DNA of 64,000 nt from Vulcanimicrobiota bacterium (GCA_003168375.1 PMSI01000005.1:1-64000); one strand, 5' to 3'. Counted from the stretch's first letter, positions 52,275 to 61,399 are shown. The notes: generated by a model not told the origin, from the sequence alone. A program made the numbers and translations.

Positions 52275-52652
52275 GTGCAAATCCGCAAGTCCTTCACGTT
52301 CGAGGCCGCTCACGTGCTTCCGAACCATCCCGGCAAGTGCGCGCGCCTTCACGGGCACTCGTATCGGCTCGACGTCATGCTCGAGGGGCCCCTGCAGCAG
52401 GGCGGCCCGGCCGCGGGGATGGTCGAGGACTTCGAGGTCGTCTCGCGCATCGTCAAGGAAGCGGTCGTCAGCAAGCTGGACCATCGCTCGCTGAACGAGC
52501 TGATCGAAAATCCGACCGCGGAGAACATTGTGGTGTGGGTGTGGGAGCGTCTGTCGCAGCAGCTCCCTGGGCTTGCAGAGCTTACCTTGTGGGAGACTCG
52601 GAAGGCCTGCGTCGTTCTTCGGAAGGGCGATCCTCTGACTCAGACCGGGTAA
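52275..52652 (+). CDS. queD: 6-carboxy-tetrahydropterin synthase
   Basis: Makes 6-carboxy-5,6,7,8-tetrahydropterin in queuosine/7-deazaguanine synthesis. 125 residues. Zinc ligands H13 (EAAHVLP), H26 and H28 (LHGHSYRL), catalytic C22, and the D69-H70 pair in KLDHRSLN. GTG 52275. Related PTPS enzymes differ in this motif, and queE nearby supports QueD. Confidence 0.93.
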   Translation: MQIRKSFTFEAAHVLPNHPGKCARLHGHSYRLDVMLEGPLQQGGPAAGMVEDFEVVSRIVKEAVVSKLDHRSLNELIENPTAENIVVWVWERLSQQLPGLAELTLWETRKACVVLRKGDPLTQTG

Positions 52653-52695
52653 AGAGCCGGGAGGCCCACCGCAATCGATAGGAGCTAGCACTCGA

Positions 52696-53247
52696 ATGAT
52701 CCGCAGACTCTCAACCCTCGCAGCCGTCGCCGCGCTGGCGCTCGTCCCCCTGGTCGCCTCTGCCCAGGTGACCGCCGGGACCGAGCTGAGCGGTACGATC
52801 GACCAGCAACTCGACTCGAAGTCGGCCGTCGTCGGCCAGCGCTTCACGATGTCGAACGTCCACTCGCAGGACAACAACATCAACGGCGCCACGATCTACG
52901 GTCACGTCGACTCCGTCCAGCCCGCCGGCCAGGGCCGCGCCGGGAAGATCTCGCTCGCCTTCGACAAGCTGCACACGCGTTCGGGCGCTTCGTACGCGCT
53001 CGACGGCCGCGCGACCGGCGTTCAGGTGAACACGAAGAGCAACGTCGTGAACGAGGCCGGCGGCGCGGTCGCCGGCATGATCGTCGGCAACATCATCGGC
53101 AAGAAGGTCGGCACGAACATGGGCGGTCTGCTCGGTGCGGCCGGCGGCTACATCTATGCCAAGAACGCGAAGCAGAACGTCACCGTCCCGGCGAACTCCG
53201 TCGTCACCGTGCAGGTGATCCGCGCCCGCCGCCAGGCTACGCACTAA
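52696..53247 (+). CDS. Secreted protein with glycine-zipper
   Basis: 183 residues. Signal peptide (LAAVAALALVPLVASAQ). Then a beta domain (GTELSGTIDQQLDSKSAVVGQRF) and a glycine-zipper region (GGAVAGMIVGNIIGKKVGTNMGGLLGAAGG) that can insert in membranes. Function unknown. It lies between queD and queE, which is not an obvious functional link. AGGAGC precedes the ATG by about 11 bases. Confidence 0.75.
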   Translation: MIRRLSTLAAVAALALVPLVASAQVTAGTELSGTIDQQLDSKSAVVGQRFTMSNVHSQDNNINGATIYGHVDSVQPAGQGRAGKISLAFDKLHTRSGASYALDGRATGVQVNTKSNVVNEAGGAVAGMIVGNIIGKKVGTNMGGLLGAAGGYIYAKNAKQNVTVPANSVVTVQVIRARRQATH

Positions 53248-53257
53248 CAGGCACACG

Positions 53258-53833
53258 GTGCTGCAGCTGGCTGAGATCTTCTACAGCGTGCAAGGTGAGG
53301 GGACGTGGACCGGAACACCCGCCGTCTTCGTCCGCCTCGCCGGCTGTAACCTCAGCTGCTCGTTCTGCGACACCGACTACTCGCTGAAGTTCTTCGGGTC
53401 GGTCGCCGACGTCGTCACCCGGGTGCGCGACGCAGGCGGCTCGTGCCCGATGGTGATCCTCACCGGCGGCGAGCCGCTGGCGCAGCGCGAGACCGGAGCG
53501 CTGATCGACGCTTTGCGCGCCGACGGCCGCCGGGTCCACATCGAGTCGAACGGGACGTTGCCGGCCGAGCTCCCGGGCGACGTCTGGCTGACGGTCTCGC
53601 CCAAGGAGCGGCTCGCGCCGGAGATGGCGCGCCGAGCCGACGAGGCGAAGCTGATCGTCGACGGCCGCGTGCCGGAGGAATGGATCGGCTCGTTCCCGGA
53701 GAGCACGCCGCTGTTCTTGCAGCCGGAGGGCAACAAGCCGTCGAACGTCGCGCTTGCGATCGATGCGGCGAAGCGCGATCCGGGCCGCCTGCGGCTCTCG
53801 CTGCAGACGCACAAGTTCATCGGCGTAAGGTGA
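53258..53833 (+). CDS. queE: 7-carboxy-7-deazaguanine synthase
   Basis: A radical-SAM enzyme of the deazaguanine pathway, acting after QueD. 191 residues. The cluster motif is C30-x3-C34-x2-C37 (CNLSCSFCDTDYS). EIFYSVQGEGTWTGTPAVFVRL and LTGGEPLAQ are family signatures. GTG start, 10 bases after the previous stop. Confidence 0.95.
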   Translation: MLQLAEIFYSVQGEGTWTGTPAVFVRLAGCNLSCSFCDTDYSLKFFGSVADVVTRVRDAGGSCPMVILTGGEPLAQRETGALIDALRADGRRVHIESNGTLPAELPGDVWLTVSPKERLAPEMARRADEAKLIVDGRVPEEWIGSFPESTPLFLQPEGNKPSNVALAIDAAKRDPGRLRLSLQTHKFIGVR

Positions 53834-53838
53834 TCGGG

Positions 53839-54306
53839 ATGCAGACGGGACGGCAGCTGTTCGACGACTACGGAGCGTATCACCGCGACCGGCGCAACCT
53901 CGTGTGCCACGAGATCGGGATCCCGCTGATCGTGCTCGGCATCATCGCGCTGCTGCGGCTGGTCACGCTGCCGGTCGTCTGGAGCCAGCCACACGACCTC
54001 GCTGCCGTCGCCGTCCTCGCCATCGCGATCTATTATCTGTTCCTGGGCAGCGCCGGTCGCGCCGTCATCTTCGCCGCGCTCGTCGCGATCATTGCGCTGT
54101 TCGTGCTCTACGCGCTCGCCGCGTACGTGACGTGGCCGTTCGCGATCGGCGCCTTCGTGGTCGGCTGGATCTTCCAGTTCGTCGGAAACGCCTACGAAGG
54201 GAAGTCGCCCGCGTTCCTCACGAACCTGCTGCACCTGCTCGTCGGGCCGCTCTGGGTAGCGAGCCATCTGGTTCCGAAATCAGCATCCTCGTCGTCTGCG
54301 CGGTAG
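53839..54306 (+). CDS. Mpo1-like (DUF962) membrane protein
   Basis: 155 residues with about four membrane segments. FDDYGAYHRDRRNLVCHEIGIP at the N-terminus and FQFVGNAYEGKSPAFLTNLLHLL in the second half are the Mpo1/YGL010w signatures with the conserved histidines. Yeast Mpo1 is an iron-dependent dioxygenase for 2-hydroxy fatty acids; the bacterial role is unproven. ATG 53839; its last 50 or so bases overlap the presumed mqnB start. Confidence 0.85.
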   Translation: MQTGRQLFDDYGAYHRDRRNLVCHEIGIPLIVLGIIALLRLVTLPVVWSQPHDLAAVAVLAIAIYYLFLGSAGRAVIFAALVAIIALFVLYALAAYVTWPFAIGAFVVGWIFQFVGNAYEGKSPAFLTNLLHLLVGPLWVASHLVPKSASSSSAR

Positions 54307-54896
54307 CGCAGGAGCTGGCGGCGCTGCCGCCGCGTGAAGGGGTCGAGGTGATCGCCGCCGGCGTCGGCCCGGTCGAGGCCGCGCTCGGCACGATGCGCGC
54401 GCTCGCGGCGCGCCGCTACGACGCGGTGATCAATGCCGGGATCGCCGGCGGTTTTCGCGATCGCTGCACGGTCGGCGACGCGGTCGTCTGCTCGCGCGAA
54501 GACTATGCCGAGCTAGGACTCGAGGACGGAACGGCGTTCCCGCTCCCTGGCGGGCTCGAGCTGGTCCGCCACGTCGAGGCCGATCCGGCGCTGCTGCGCC
54601 CGTTCCTGTCCGGTGTCGTGCCGGTGATCGTCGGCCGCGGCGTGACCTCGGCGATCGTCACCACCACGACCGCGCGAGCGCTCGTGCTGGCGCACCGCTT
54701 CCGGCCCGACGTCGAGTCGATGGAGGGTTACTCGGTGCTGCGCGCGGCACAACTGGCGGAGGTGCCGGCGATCGAGATTCGCGGCGTGTCGAACCTGGTC
54801 GGCGAGCGCGCCTCGAACGAGTGGAATTTTCGCGCAGGCGCCGCGGCGGCGGTTGCAACGACCGACGCGTTGCTCGACGTTCTGCTCTCCGTATGA
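54252..54896 (+). CDS. mqnB: Futalosine hydrolase
   Basis: Cleaves futalosine to dehypoxanthine futalosine in menaquinone synthesis. About 205-214 residues of the MTA/SAH nucleosidase fold: ILVVCAVAQELAAL, VINAGIAGGFRDR, DVESMEGYSVLRAA (active-site Glu) and IRGVSNLVGER. The beginning is unclear. ISILVVCAV is the first beta strand, and no ATG, GTG or TTG precedes it in frame within the non-overlapping DNA. Candidates are CTG 54252 or ATC 54279. The stop overlaps mqnD. Confidence 0.88.
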   Translation: MGSEPSGSEISILVVCAVAQELAALPPREGVEVIAAGVGPVEAALGTMRALAARRYDAVINAGIAGGFRDRCTVGDAVVCSREDYAELGLEDGTAFPLPGGLELVRHVEADPALLRPFLSGVVPVIVGRGVTSAIVTTTTARALVLAHRFRPDVESMEGYSVLRAAQLAEVPAIEIRGVSNLVGERASNEWNFRAGAAAAVATTDALLDVLLSV

Positions 54897-55756
54897 CGCT
54901 TCGACACGCTCAGGAGAGGATCTACTCGCTCGCGTACTCGCCGTGCCCGAACGACACGTACATCTTCGCCGCGCTGACCAACGGCTTGCTCGACGATGCG
55001 CCCTCGGTGCAGGTCGTGCTCGACGACGTCGAGGCGTTGAACCGCGCTGCGCGTGAAGGCCGCTTCGAGCTGACGAAAGTGAGCTACGGAGCGATCCCGT
55101 ATCTCGGGCACTATCGCATCCTGCGCGCCGGCGGTGCGCTGGGGCGCGGCTGCGGGCCGCTGGTCGTCGCCCGGCCCGGCGTCGACGCCAAGGCGCCGTT
55201 GCTGACCGATTTCGCCGAGGACGCCACGTTTGCGATCCCGGGCCGCTTCACGACGGCGTATGCGCTGCTCCGCCTCGCGCTCGGCCGCGAACCGAAAACG
55301 GTCGAGATGCGCTTCGACCGCATCGTCGACGCGGTCGCGAACGAGGAGGTCGCCGCCGGGCTGATCATCCACGAGTCGCGCTTCACCTACCAGAAGGCGG
55401 GGCTCGAAGACGTGATCGACCTCGGCGTCTGGTGGGAGCACGAGACCGGGCACCCGATCCCGCTCGGCGCGATCCTCGTGCGGCGCGACGTTCCCGACGA
55501 AGACGCGCGCGCGATCGACGAAGCGATCCGCCGCAGCCTGCGCTTCGCGCGCGAGCGCGAGAGCGAGATCATCGACTACGTCCGCGCCCACGCGTTCGAG
55601 ATGGACGACGCCGTCATGCGCGCGCACATCGAGCTGTACGTCAACCAGTACAGCGACGACATCGGCGACGACGGGATCGCGGCCGTCGAGGATCTCTTCG
55701 CCCGCGCGGCGGCTGCAGACCTGATCCCGGCCGACATCCACCCGGAGTTCATCTAG
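54893..55756 (+). CDS. mqnD: 1,4-dihydroxy-6-naphthoate synthase
   Basis: Converts cyclic dehypoxanthine futalosine to dihydroxynaphthoate. 287 residues of the MqnA/MqnD periplasmic-binding-like fold. YSPCPNDTYIFAALTNGLL is the MqnD signature; ELTKVSYGAIPYLG and GLIIHESRFTYQKAGL follow. ATG overlaps the mqnB stop. The first residues (MTLRHAQER) derive from a copy of the dispersed repeat. Confidence 0.95.
   Translation: MTLRHAQERIYSLAYSPCPNDTYIFAALTNGLLDDAPSVQVVLDDVEALNRAAREGRFELTKVSYGAIPYLGHYRILRAGGALGRGCGPLVVARPGVDAKAPLLTDFAEDATFAIPGRFTTAYALLRLALGREPKTVEMRFDRIVDAVANEEVAAGLIIHESRFTYQKAGLEDVIDLGVWWEHETGHPIPLGAILVRRDVPDEDARAIDEAIRRSLRFARERESEIIDYVRAHAFEMDDAVMRAHIELYVNQYSDDIGDDGIAAVEDLFARAAAADLIPADIHPEFI
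54897..54914 (+). repeat. Dispersed repeat copy at mqnD start
   Basis: CGCTTCGACACGCTCAGG, translated as the start of MqnD. Confidence 0.55.
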
Positions 55757-55759
55757 CCC

Positions 55760-56968
55760 GTGAAGCGCGCAACGTTCGTCGCCGCGGCCGCGGCCTCACT
55801 CGCGCTGCCGAGCGCCGCGCGCGCGACGCAGCTCGTGCTCGGCGACGACGCGTTCGTGCGCGACGCGTGGCGGGAGCTGCGCGGGCGCACCGTCGGGATC
55901 GTCACGAATCCCAGCGGCGTGCTCTCCACCGGCGAGCCGCTGGCCGACGCGGTGCACCGCAACGGTCAGATCGCCGTCAAGGCGCTGTTCGGTCCGGAGC
56001 ACGGGATCCGGGGCGCCGCGGGCGCCGGCGAGACCGTCGGCTCGTCGATCGACGAAAAAACGGGGCTCCCCGTCCACAGCCTGTACGGCCCGACGCGTCA
56101 CCCGACAGCCGCGATGCTCGACGGGATCGATGTGCTGCTGTTCGACATCCAGGACGTCGGCGCGCGTCCGTACACGTACGTCTCGACGATGGCATACGTC
56201 ATGGAGTCGGCGGCGCAGTACGGCAAAGAAGTGTGGGTGCTCGATCGTCCGAACCCGATCGGTGGCGTGCAGCTCGACGGGCCGGTGCTCGATCCCAAGT
56301 TCAAGTCGTTCATCGGGCTCTATCCGATCCCCGAACGCCACGGAATGACGGTCGGCGAGCTTGCGCGGCTGTTCAACGAGCAGTTCGGGATCGGCTGCAA
56401 GCTGCGCGTGATCCCGATGCAAGGCTGGAAGCGCGAGATGCTGTGGGCCGATACGGGGCTTCGGTGGGTACCGACCTCGCCGAACATTCCGTACGCGCGC
56501 ACGACGCTGGTCTACCTCGCCACCGGCCTCGTCGACGAAGGCGGCGTGAACAACGGCGTCGGCACCGACCGGCCATTCGAGTACGCGGGCGGCTACGGCG
56601 TCGACCCCGCCGCGTTCCGCGACGTGCTCGCCGCGCGCCGCATCCCGGGCGTCGAGTTCGAAGCCGCCGACTGGGTTCCGACCAAAGGGTTTTGGTCGGG
56701 CAAGACGCTGCACGGCGTCGCGATCAACGTGACCGACCCGCACGTGTTTCCCAGCGTGCGGACGGCGATCGAGCTGCTCGCCGCGGCACGCGCGCAAGGC
56801 AAGTACCACGTCCCCGCCAGCCACGAACAGATCATGGACCGCGACTGGGGCACCGACGCCGTCCGCCTCGCGCTGAACGCCGGCGCCTCCGCCGACGCGA
56901 TCGTGGCGTCATGGCAGCCAGGCTTAGCCGCATTCAAATCGCTGCGGTCGAAGTACTTGCTGTACTAA
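55760..56968 (+). CDS. namZ: Exo-beta-N-acetylmuramidase, NamZ/DUF1343 family
   Basis: 402 residues with a signal peptide (AAAAASLALPSAARA). GRTVGIVTNPSGV, LFGPEHGIRGAAGAGE, FDIQDVGARPYTYVSTM and LDRPNPIGG are the DUF1343 signatures, with the conserved E and H of the NamZ active site. It releases terminal MurNAc from peptidoglycan fragments. GTG start three bases after mqnD. Confidence 0.92.
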   Translation: MKRATFVAAAAASLALPSAARATQLVLGDDAFVRDAWRELRGRTVGIVTNPSGVLSTGEPLADAVHRNGQIAVKALFGPEHGIRGAAGAGETVGSSIDEKTGLPVHSLYGPTRHPTAAMLDGIDVLLFDIQDVGARPYTYVSTMAYVMESAAQYGKEVWVLDRPNPIGGVQLDGPVLDPKFKSFIGLYPIPERHGMTVGELARLFNEQFGIGCKLRVIPMQGWKREMLWADTGLRWVPTSPNIPYARTTLVYLATGLVDEGGVNNGVGTDRPFEYAGGYGVDPAAFRDVLAARRIPGVEFEAADWVPTKGFWSGKTLHGVAINVTDPHVFPSVRTAIELLAAARAQGKYHVPASHEQIMDRDWGTDAVRLALNAGASADAIVASWQPGLAAFKSLRSKYLLY

Positions 56969-56972
56969 GCTC

Positions 56973-57019
56973 ACCCTTCGACAAGCTCAGGGTGACATCG
57001 GGCTCAGGGTGACATCGGG
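56973..57019 (+). repeat. Dispersed repeat copy with partial duplication
   Basis: CCCTTCGACAAGCTCAGG followed by GTGACATCGGG, then GCTCAGGGTGACATCGGG again. This is the most complete copy in the window and may act as a weak hairpin after namZ. Confidence 0.7.
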
Positions 57020-57052
57020 TTTGTTCGCGGCATAGGCGGGCGCGACGTGCCG

Positions 57053-57580
57053 CTATTCGCCGCGCATGTGGGCGCGTTCGCGGATTAGGCGCAGTTGCCA
57101 GACGTGGATGAAACGCTGGATCTCTTCCTGCGTGCGCTCGGCGAGGTCGACGAAGACGACCCCGTGCGCGAACTTTCGCCGCCGCAGGTTGAAGTAGTAG
57201 ATGACGACCTTCGCGCGCACCGTCATCTCGGCGAACGGCTCGGGAGGCACCATGATCTTCTTCGTGGTCCGCCCGCGCCCGCCGGCCACCGAGACTTCCT
57301 TTTCGACGTGAACGCTGTGGATGAGCTCGTTCGGCAGCGTGAAGCGCAGCTCGATCGGTGTCTCCTCCATGAAGTCCTCGTCGCCGATGAGCCGCAGACC
57401 GCCGGAGGAGAGATCGCTCGCGACCGCGCCGCGGGCCCCGTCGCGGCCCTCGACGGTGTAGACGACCGGGAACTCGACCGAGGCGCGATAGGTTTGGCGC
57501 TGGGTCTCCGTGATCGTCGCCCGCACGAGGGGTCTCCGGGCGGCCGGCTTGCGCCTCGTCCACTTCTTCCAGAAGAACAC
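57053..57580 (-). CDS. PilZ-domain protein
   Basis: 175 residues. The c-di-GMP-binding motifs are present: RxxxR as R28QTYR32 and D56LSSGG. A long basic N-terminus precedes the domain. The C-terminal segment (RRRKFAHGVVFVDLAERTQEEI) completes the PilZ barrel. It senses c-di-GMP and would act on motility, exopolysaccharide or similar. Alone and leftward. Confidence 0.88.
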   Translation of the reverse strand: MFFWKKWTRRKPAARRPLVRATITETQRQTYRASVEFPVVYTVEGRDGARGAVASDLSSGGLRLIGDEDFMEETPIELRFTLPNELIHSVHVEKEVSVAGGRGRTTKKIMVPPEPFAEMTVRAKVVIYYFNLRRRKFAHGVVFVDLAERTQEEIQRFIHVWQLRLIRERAHMRGE

Positions 57581-57634
57581 CGAGCAAGCGGATTCCAGGA
57601 ACTGTTCCGCCGCCCTTCGTACGGCAGTCCATCT

Positions 57635-59068
57635 ATGGCCCTCTCCGCCTTCGCGTCGCGGCTCCGGGACGCGCTCGGGCCCGAGGTCGTCCGAAGCGAG
57701 CCCGAAGATCTTGCCGTGTACGCCTTCGACGCGTACTCGGAGGACCGGCTTCCGTCGGCCGCGATCGTCCCGCGCGATGCGCGTGAGGTGGCAATTGCCG
57801 TCCGCATCGCGCGCGACTGCGAGGAGCCGGTGGTGCCGCGCGGCGCGGGGACCGGGCTGTGCGGCGGGGCGGTTCCCTCACGCGGCGGGCTCGTCGTCTC
57901 GTTCGCGCGGATGAACCGGCTGGTCGAGCTCGACGTCCGGAACCGGCGCGCGCGCGTTCAGCCGGGGCTCATCAACCTCGACCTCTCGACCGCGATCGCC
58001 GGTCACGGGATCTTCTACGCGCCCGATCCCTCGAGCCAGAAGATCTCGACGATCGGCGGCAACGTCGGTACGAATGCGGGCGGACCGCACTGCCTAAGCT
58101 ACGGCACGACGACGAACCACGTGCTCGGGATCGAGTACGTCGATGCGGCGGGCGACCTCCACCGCACCTCGATCGACGATCCGGGCTACGATCTCACCGG
58201 CGTCCTGGTCGGCTCGGAGGGAACGCTGGGGATCATCACCGAGGTCGACGTGCGCCTGATGAAGCTGCCGGAGGCGGTGCGCGTCTGCGTCGCGGCGTTC
58301 GCCGACGTGGAGTCGGCCTCCGAGGCGGTCTCGGCGATCATCGCCGGCGGGATCGTGCCGACCGCACTCGAGATCATGGACGCGTTGATCACGCGCGCGG
58401 TCGAGGCGCACTATCATGCGGGCTATCCGGAGAACGCCGGTGCCGTGCTGCTGGTCGAGCTCGCCGGCCCGCAGGACGACGTCGCCGCCGGCGAAGCGGT
58501 CTTGGCGAAGATCGCGCGCGAACACGGCGCGCTCTCATGGCGGGCGGCACGCAACCAGGCCGAGCGCGATCTGCTGTGGGCCGCGCGCAAGGGCGCCGCC
58601 GGCGCGATCGGGCGCATCGCGCCGAATTACTATATCCAGGACGCGTGCGTCCCGCGCACGCGCCTGCCGCAGGTGATGCACCGCATCGACGCGATCGCCC
58701 GCGATCACGCGCTGCCGGTCGGCAACGTCTTTCATGCCGGCGACGGCAACTTGCACCCGCTGCTGATCTTCGACCGCCGCGATAAGCGCCAGGTGCAGGC
58801 CGTCGTCGACGCCGGAACGGAGATCCTGCGCACCTGCATCGAGATGGGCGGCACGATCAGCGGCGAGCACGGGATCGGCTACGAAAAGAAAGAGACGCTC
58901 TCGCTGGTGTTCTCCACCGACGATCTCGCCGCGATGGGGAAGGTGCGCGACGTGTTCGATCCGCTGCGCGGGTTGAACCCCGACAAGATCTTCCCGTCCG
59001 GCGCGATCTGCGGCGAGGTTCGCTCGCCGAGCGCGGCCGTGCCCGTGGCGGCGGGAACGCCGGCGTGA
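57635..59068 (+). CDS. GlcD-like FAD oxidase, second copy
   Basis: 477 residues. VVPRGAGTGLCGGAVPSRGGLVVSF and ISTIGGNVGTNAGGPHCLSYGTTTNHV form the FAD pocket. NVFHAGDGNLHPLLIFDRRD and GGTISGEHGIGYEKKETL are the metal/substrate motifs. It parallels GlcD at 24684-26192 with clear divergence. It could oxidise glycolate, D-lactate or another 2-hydroxy acid. No glcF homologue follows. Confidence 0.9.
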   Translation: MALSAFASRLRDALGPEVVRSEPEDLAVYAFDAYSEDRLPSAAIVPRDAREVAIAVRIARDCEEPVVPRGAGTGLCGGAVPSRGGLVVSFARMNRLVELDVRNRRARVQPGLINLDLSTAIAGHGIFYAPDPSSQKISTIGGNVGTNAGGPHCLSYGTTTNHVLGIEYVDAAGDLHRTSIDDPGYDLTGVLVGSEGTLGIITEVDVRLMKLPEAVRVCVAAFADVESASEAVSAIIAGGIVPTALEIMDALITRAVEAHYHAGYPENAGAVLLVELAGPQDDVAAGEAVLAKIAREHGALSWRAARNQAERDLLWAARKGAAGAIGRIAPNYYIQDACVPRTRLPQVMHRIDAIARDHALPVGNVFHAGDGNLHPLLIFDRRDKRQVQAVVDAGTEILRTCIEMGGTISGEHGIGYEKKETLSLVFSTDDLAAMGKVRDVFDPLRGLNPDKIFPSGAICGEVRSPSAAVPVAAGTPA

Positions 59069-60297
59069 TCGCGAAGCGACCGCGCGCGAAGCGCACGAAG
59101 GCTCAGGATACCGGCGCGTTCGCGCTCGGCGCGCTGCGGCCGGCACGCGCCGTCGAACCGGCCGACGCGCGCGAGCTCGCGGCGACGCTGCGCGCGGCGA
59201 GCGACGCCGCCGAAGCCGTCGTGCTCCACGGCGGCGGGACGCTGCAGGGTGCCGCCAACCCGCCCTCGCGCTACGACGTCGCGATCTCGACGCTACGGCT
59301 CGACGCGCTGTACGACTACGATCCGCGCGATCTCACCGCCGGCCTGGGCGCGGGGACGACCGTTGCGCAGTTGCAGCGCACGCTCGCCGAGCACGGTCAG
59401 TTCCTCCCGCTCGATGCCCCGCTCGCGTCGCAGGCGACGATCGGCGGAACCCTCGCGGCGGGCTGGGCCGGGCCGCGCCGCGCAGCGTACGGGCGCCCGC
59501 GCGACCTGCTGATCGGGGTCACGGTCGCGCTGGCGGACGGGACGCTTGCGACCAGCGGCGGGATGGTGGTGAAGAACGTGACGGGCTACGACATGGGCAA
59601 GCTCTACGTCGGCTCGCACGGCACGCTCGCCGCGATCGTGCGCGCAAACTTCAAGGTGCTGCCGGCACCGGCGACGCGCCGGCTCGCGATCGCACCATTG
59701 GACGACGACGTCCGCGATCGGGCGGTCGCGCATGCCGCGGCGCTCGAGCTCGAACCGGCCGCGTTGCTGCTGGTCGACGGATTCCGCGAAGCGCCGCCGC
59801 CGGTGCAACCTCGCATGATCGTGCTGCTCGAAGGGTCGGAACACGTCGTCGAGCGGTCGACTCGTGAGCTGCGCTCGGCGCTCGGTGCCGCCGGCGTCGC
59901 CGAGACGCGACTGCTCGACCGTGACGACGCCGCGCGCGCGTTTCAAAACCTGCTCGACGCATACCTCGCGCGCGCCGGCGATGCGTCGGTGACGCTCCTC
60001 GCGCGCGGGCTCCCCTCGGAAGCCGCGCTACGCGCCCAGCGCGTGCGCGAGGCGATCCCACGGGCCGAGACGATCGCCGACCTGCGCACCGGCGACGTCG
60101 TGGTCCGCGTCGACGAGGGCCGCGCGCAGCGCGCGCGCGAGTTGCTCGGCCGCGCGACCGTGCTCAGCGCCGGGCCGGCGACGCACATCGACGCGTGGGG
60201 AGCGCCGCCGTCGACGCTCGCGACGATGCGCGCCCTCAAAGAAGGATTCGACCCGCACGGCACGCTCGCGCCCGGCCGATTCGCCGGTGGGCTCTAA
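59065..60297 (+). CDS. GlcE-like FAD-binding subunit, second copy
   Basis: 410 residues. AVVLHGGGTLQG, QATIGGTLAAGWAGPRRAAYGRPRDLLIG and KNVTGYDMGKLYVGSHGTL form the FAD pocket, and FDPHGTLAPGRFAGG the ending. The N-terminus is basic (AKRPRAKRTKAQ). GTG 59065 overlaps the upstream stop. Confidence 0.88.
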   Translation: MIAKRPRAKRTKAQDTGAFALGALRPARAVEPADARELAATLRAASDAAEAVVLHGGGTLQGAANPPSRYDVAISTLRLDALYDYDPRDLTAGLGAGTTVAQLQRTLAEHGQFLPLDAPLASQATIGGTLAAGWAGPRRAAYGRPRDLLIGVTVALADGTLATSGGMVVKNVTGYDMGKLYVGSHGTLAAIVRANFKVLPAPATRRLAIAPLDDDVRDRAVAHAAALELEPAALLLVDGFREAPPPVQPRMIVLLEGSEHVVERSTRELRSALGAAGVAETRLLDRDDAARAFQNLLDAYLARAGDASVTLLARGLPSEAALRAQRVREAIPRAETIADLRTGDVVVRVDEGRAQRARELLGRATVLSAGPATHIDAWGAPPSTLATMRALKEGFDPHGTLAPGRFAGGL

Positions 60298-60298
60298 C

Positions 60299-61399
60299 GT
60301 GCGGCGCCGACTCGCGGTGCCGGACGCGCTGCGGCGCGACCTGCGGCGCACGCTGCGCGTCGTGTTCAGCCGCCCCAGCCGGCTGCGGCGGCTGATCGCG
60401 CTCGGACCGCGCGGCTGGACCGCGACGGCGCGATATCTCGGCGCGGTGGTTCCGCGCGCGGGACGCGAGCTGGCGCTGATCCGCGAGCGCGCGGCGCGCA
60501 TACCCGATCCGCTGCTGCGCGAACAAGCGCTGGCGTCGATCGACGGCAAAGCGTACCACGTGCAGGGCGGCTGCATCCTTGCGACGTTCATGCGCGGCGA
60601 GGCCGCGCGGCGCTACATCGCGATCGTCGCGGCGATCGAGACGATCTACGACTACCTCGACAACCTCTGCGACCGCCTGCCGGGCGTCACGCAACAGGCG
60701 TTCGCGACGCTGCACGCTGCGCTGATCGACGCGCTCGACGACCGCCGCGTCCCGATCGACTACTATCGCGACGGTCCGTCCGGCGACGACGGCGGCTACT
60801 TGCGCTCGCTGGTCGAGGCGGCTCGCGACGGGTTGCGCGTGCTCCCGAACTACCACGCCGTGCGCGACAACCTGGTCGAGGTGGCGCGCTTCTACGCCGA
60901 TCTGCAGGTGCTCAAGCACGGCCCGGCCGGCGTTCGCGAACGCGCATGCGACGCGTGGTATGCGCGCAACCGCGAGCGCTTCCCCGGGCTCGCGTGGTGG
61001 GAGTTCGCCGCGGCGTGCGGTTCGTCGCTGCCGGTCTTCGCGCTGATCGAGCTCGCCTCGCGCGACCGGCTCGATCCGGCCGAGATCGACGCCACGCTGA
61101 CGGCATACTTCCCCGGCGTCTCCGCGGTGCACATCCTGCTCGACTACTTCATCGATCAAGCCGAAGACCGCGAGCACGGCGAGCTGAACTTCGTCGCCTG
61201 CTACGCGTCAAGCGCGGAAGCGGTGACGGGACTGCGGCGGCTCGTCACCGCGACGCTGGCTCGCGTGCGCCTGCTCGCCGGTGCGGCGCGGCACCGCTTC
61301 CTGGTCGAAGCGATGTGCGTCTTCTACCTGACGCACCCCAAGGTGTTCGAGCAGCAGCTCGACCGCGAGAGCGCCGCGCTGCTCAGCGCCCTTCGATAA
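60299..61399 (+). CDS. DUF2600 protein (tetraprenyl-beta-curcumene-synthase-like)
   Basis: 366 residues. AYHVQGGCILATFMRGEAARRYI, IYDYLDNLCDRLPG and HILLDYFIDQAEDREHGELNFV match the DUF2600/YtpB family, in which DYxxD/ DYFIDxxED motifs bind metal and prenyl diphosphate. In Bacillus this enzyme makes tetraprenyl-beta-curcumene; the product here is unknown. GTG 60299 has GGTGGG nine bases before it; GTG 60287 would overlap the upstream stop. The final codons (SALR) come from a repeat copy. Confidence 0.9.
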   Translation: MRRRLAVPDALRRDLRRTLRVVFSRPSRLRRLIALGPRGWTATARYLGAVVPRAGRELALIRERAARIPDPLLREQALASIDGKAYHVQGGCILATFMRGEAARRYIAIVAAIETIYDYLDNLCDRLPGVTQQAFATLHAALIDALDDRRVPIDYYRDGPSGDDGGYLRSLVEAARDGLRVLPNYHAVRDNLVEVARFYADLQVLKHGPAGVRERACDAWYARNRERFPGLAWWEFAAACGSSLPVFALIELASRDRLDPAEIDATLTAYFPGVSAVHILLDYFIDQAEDREHGELNFVACYASSAEAVTGLRRLVTATLARVRLLAGAARHRFLVEAMCVFYLTHPKVFEQQLDRESAALLSALR

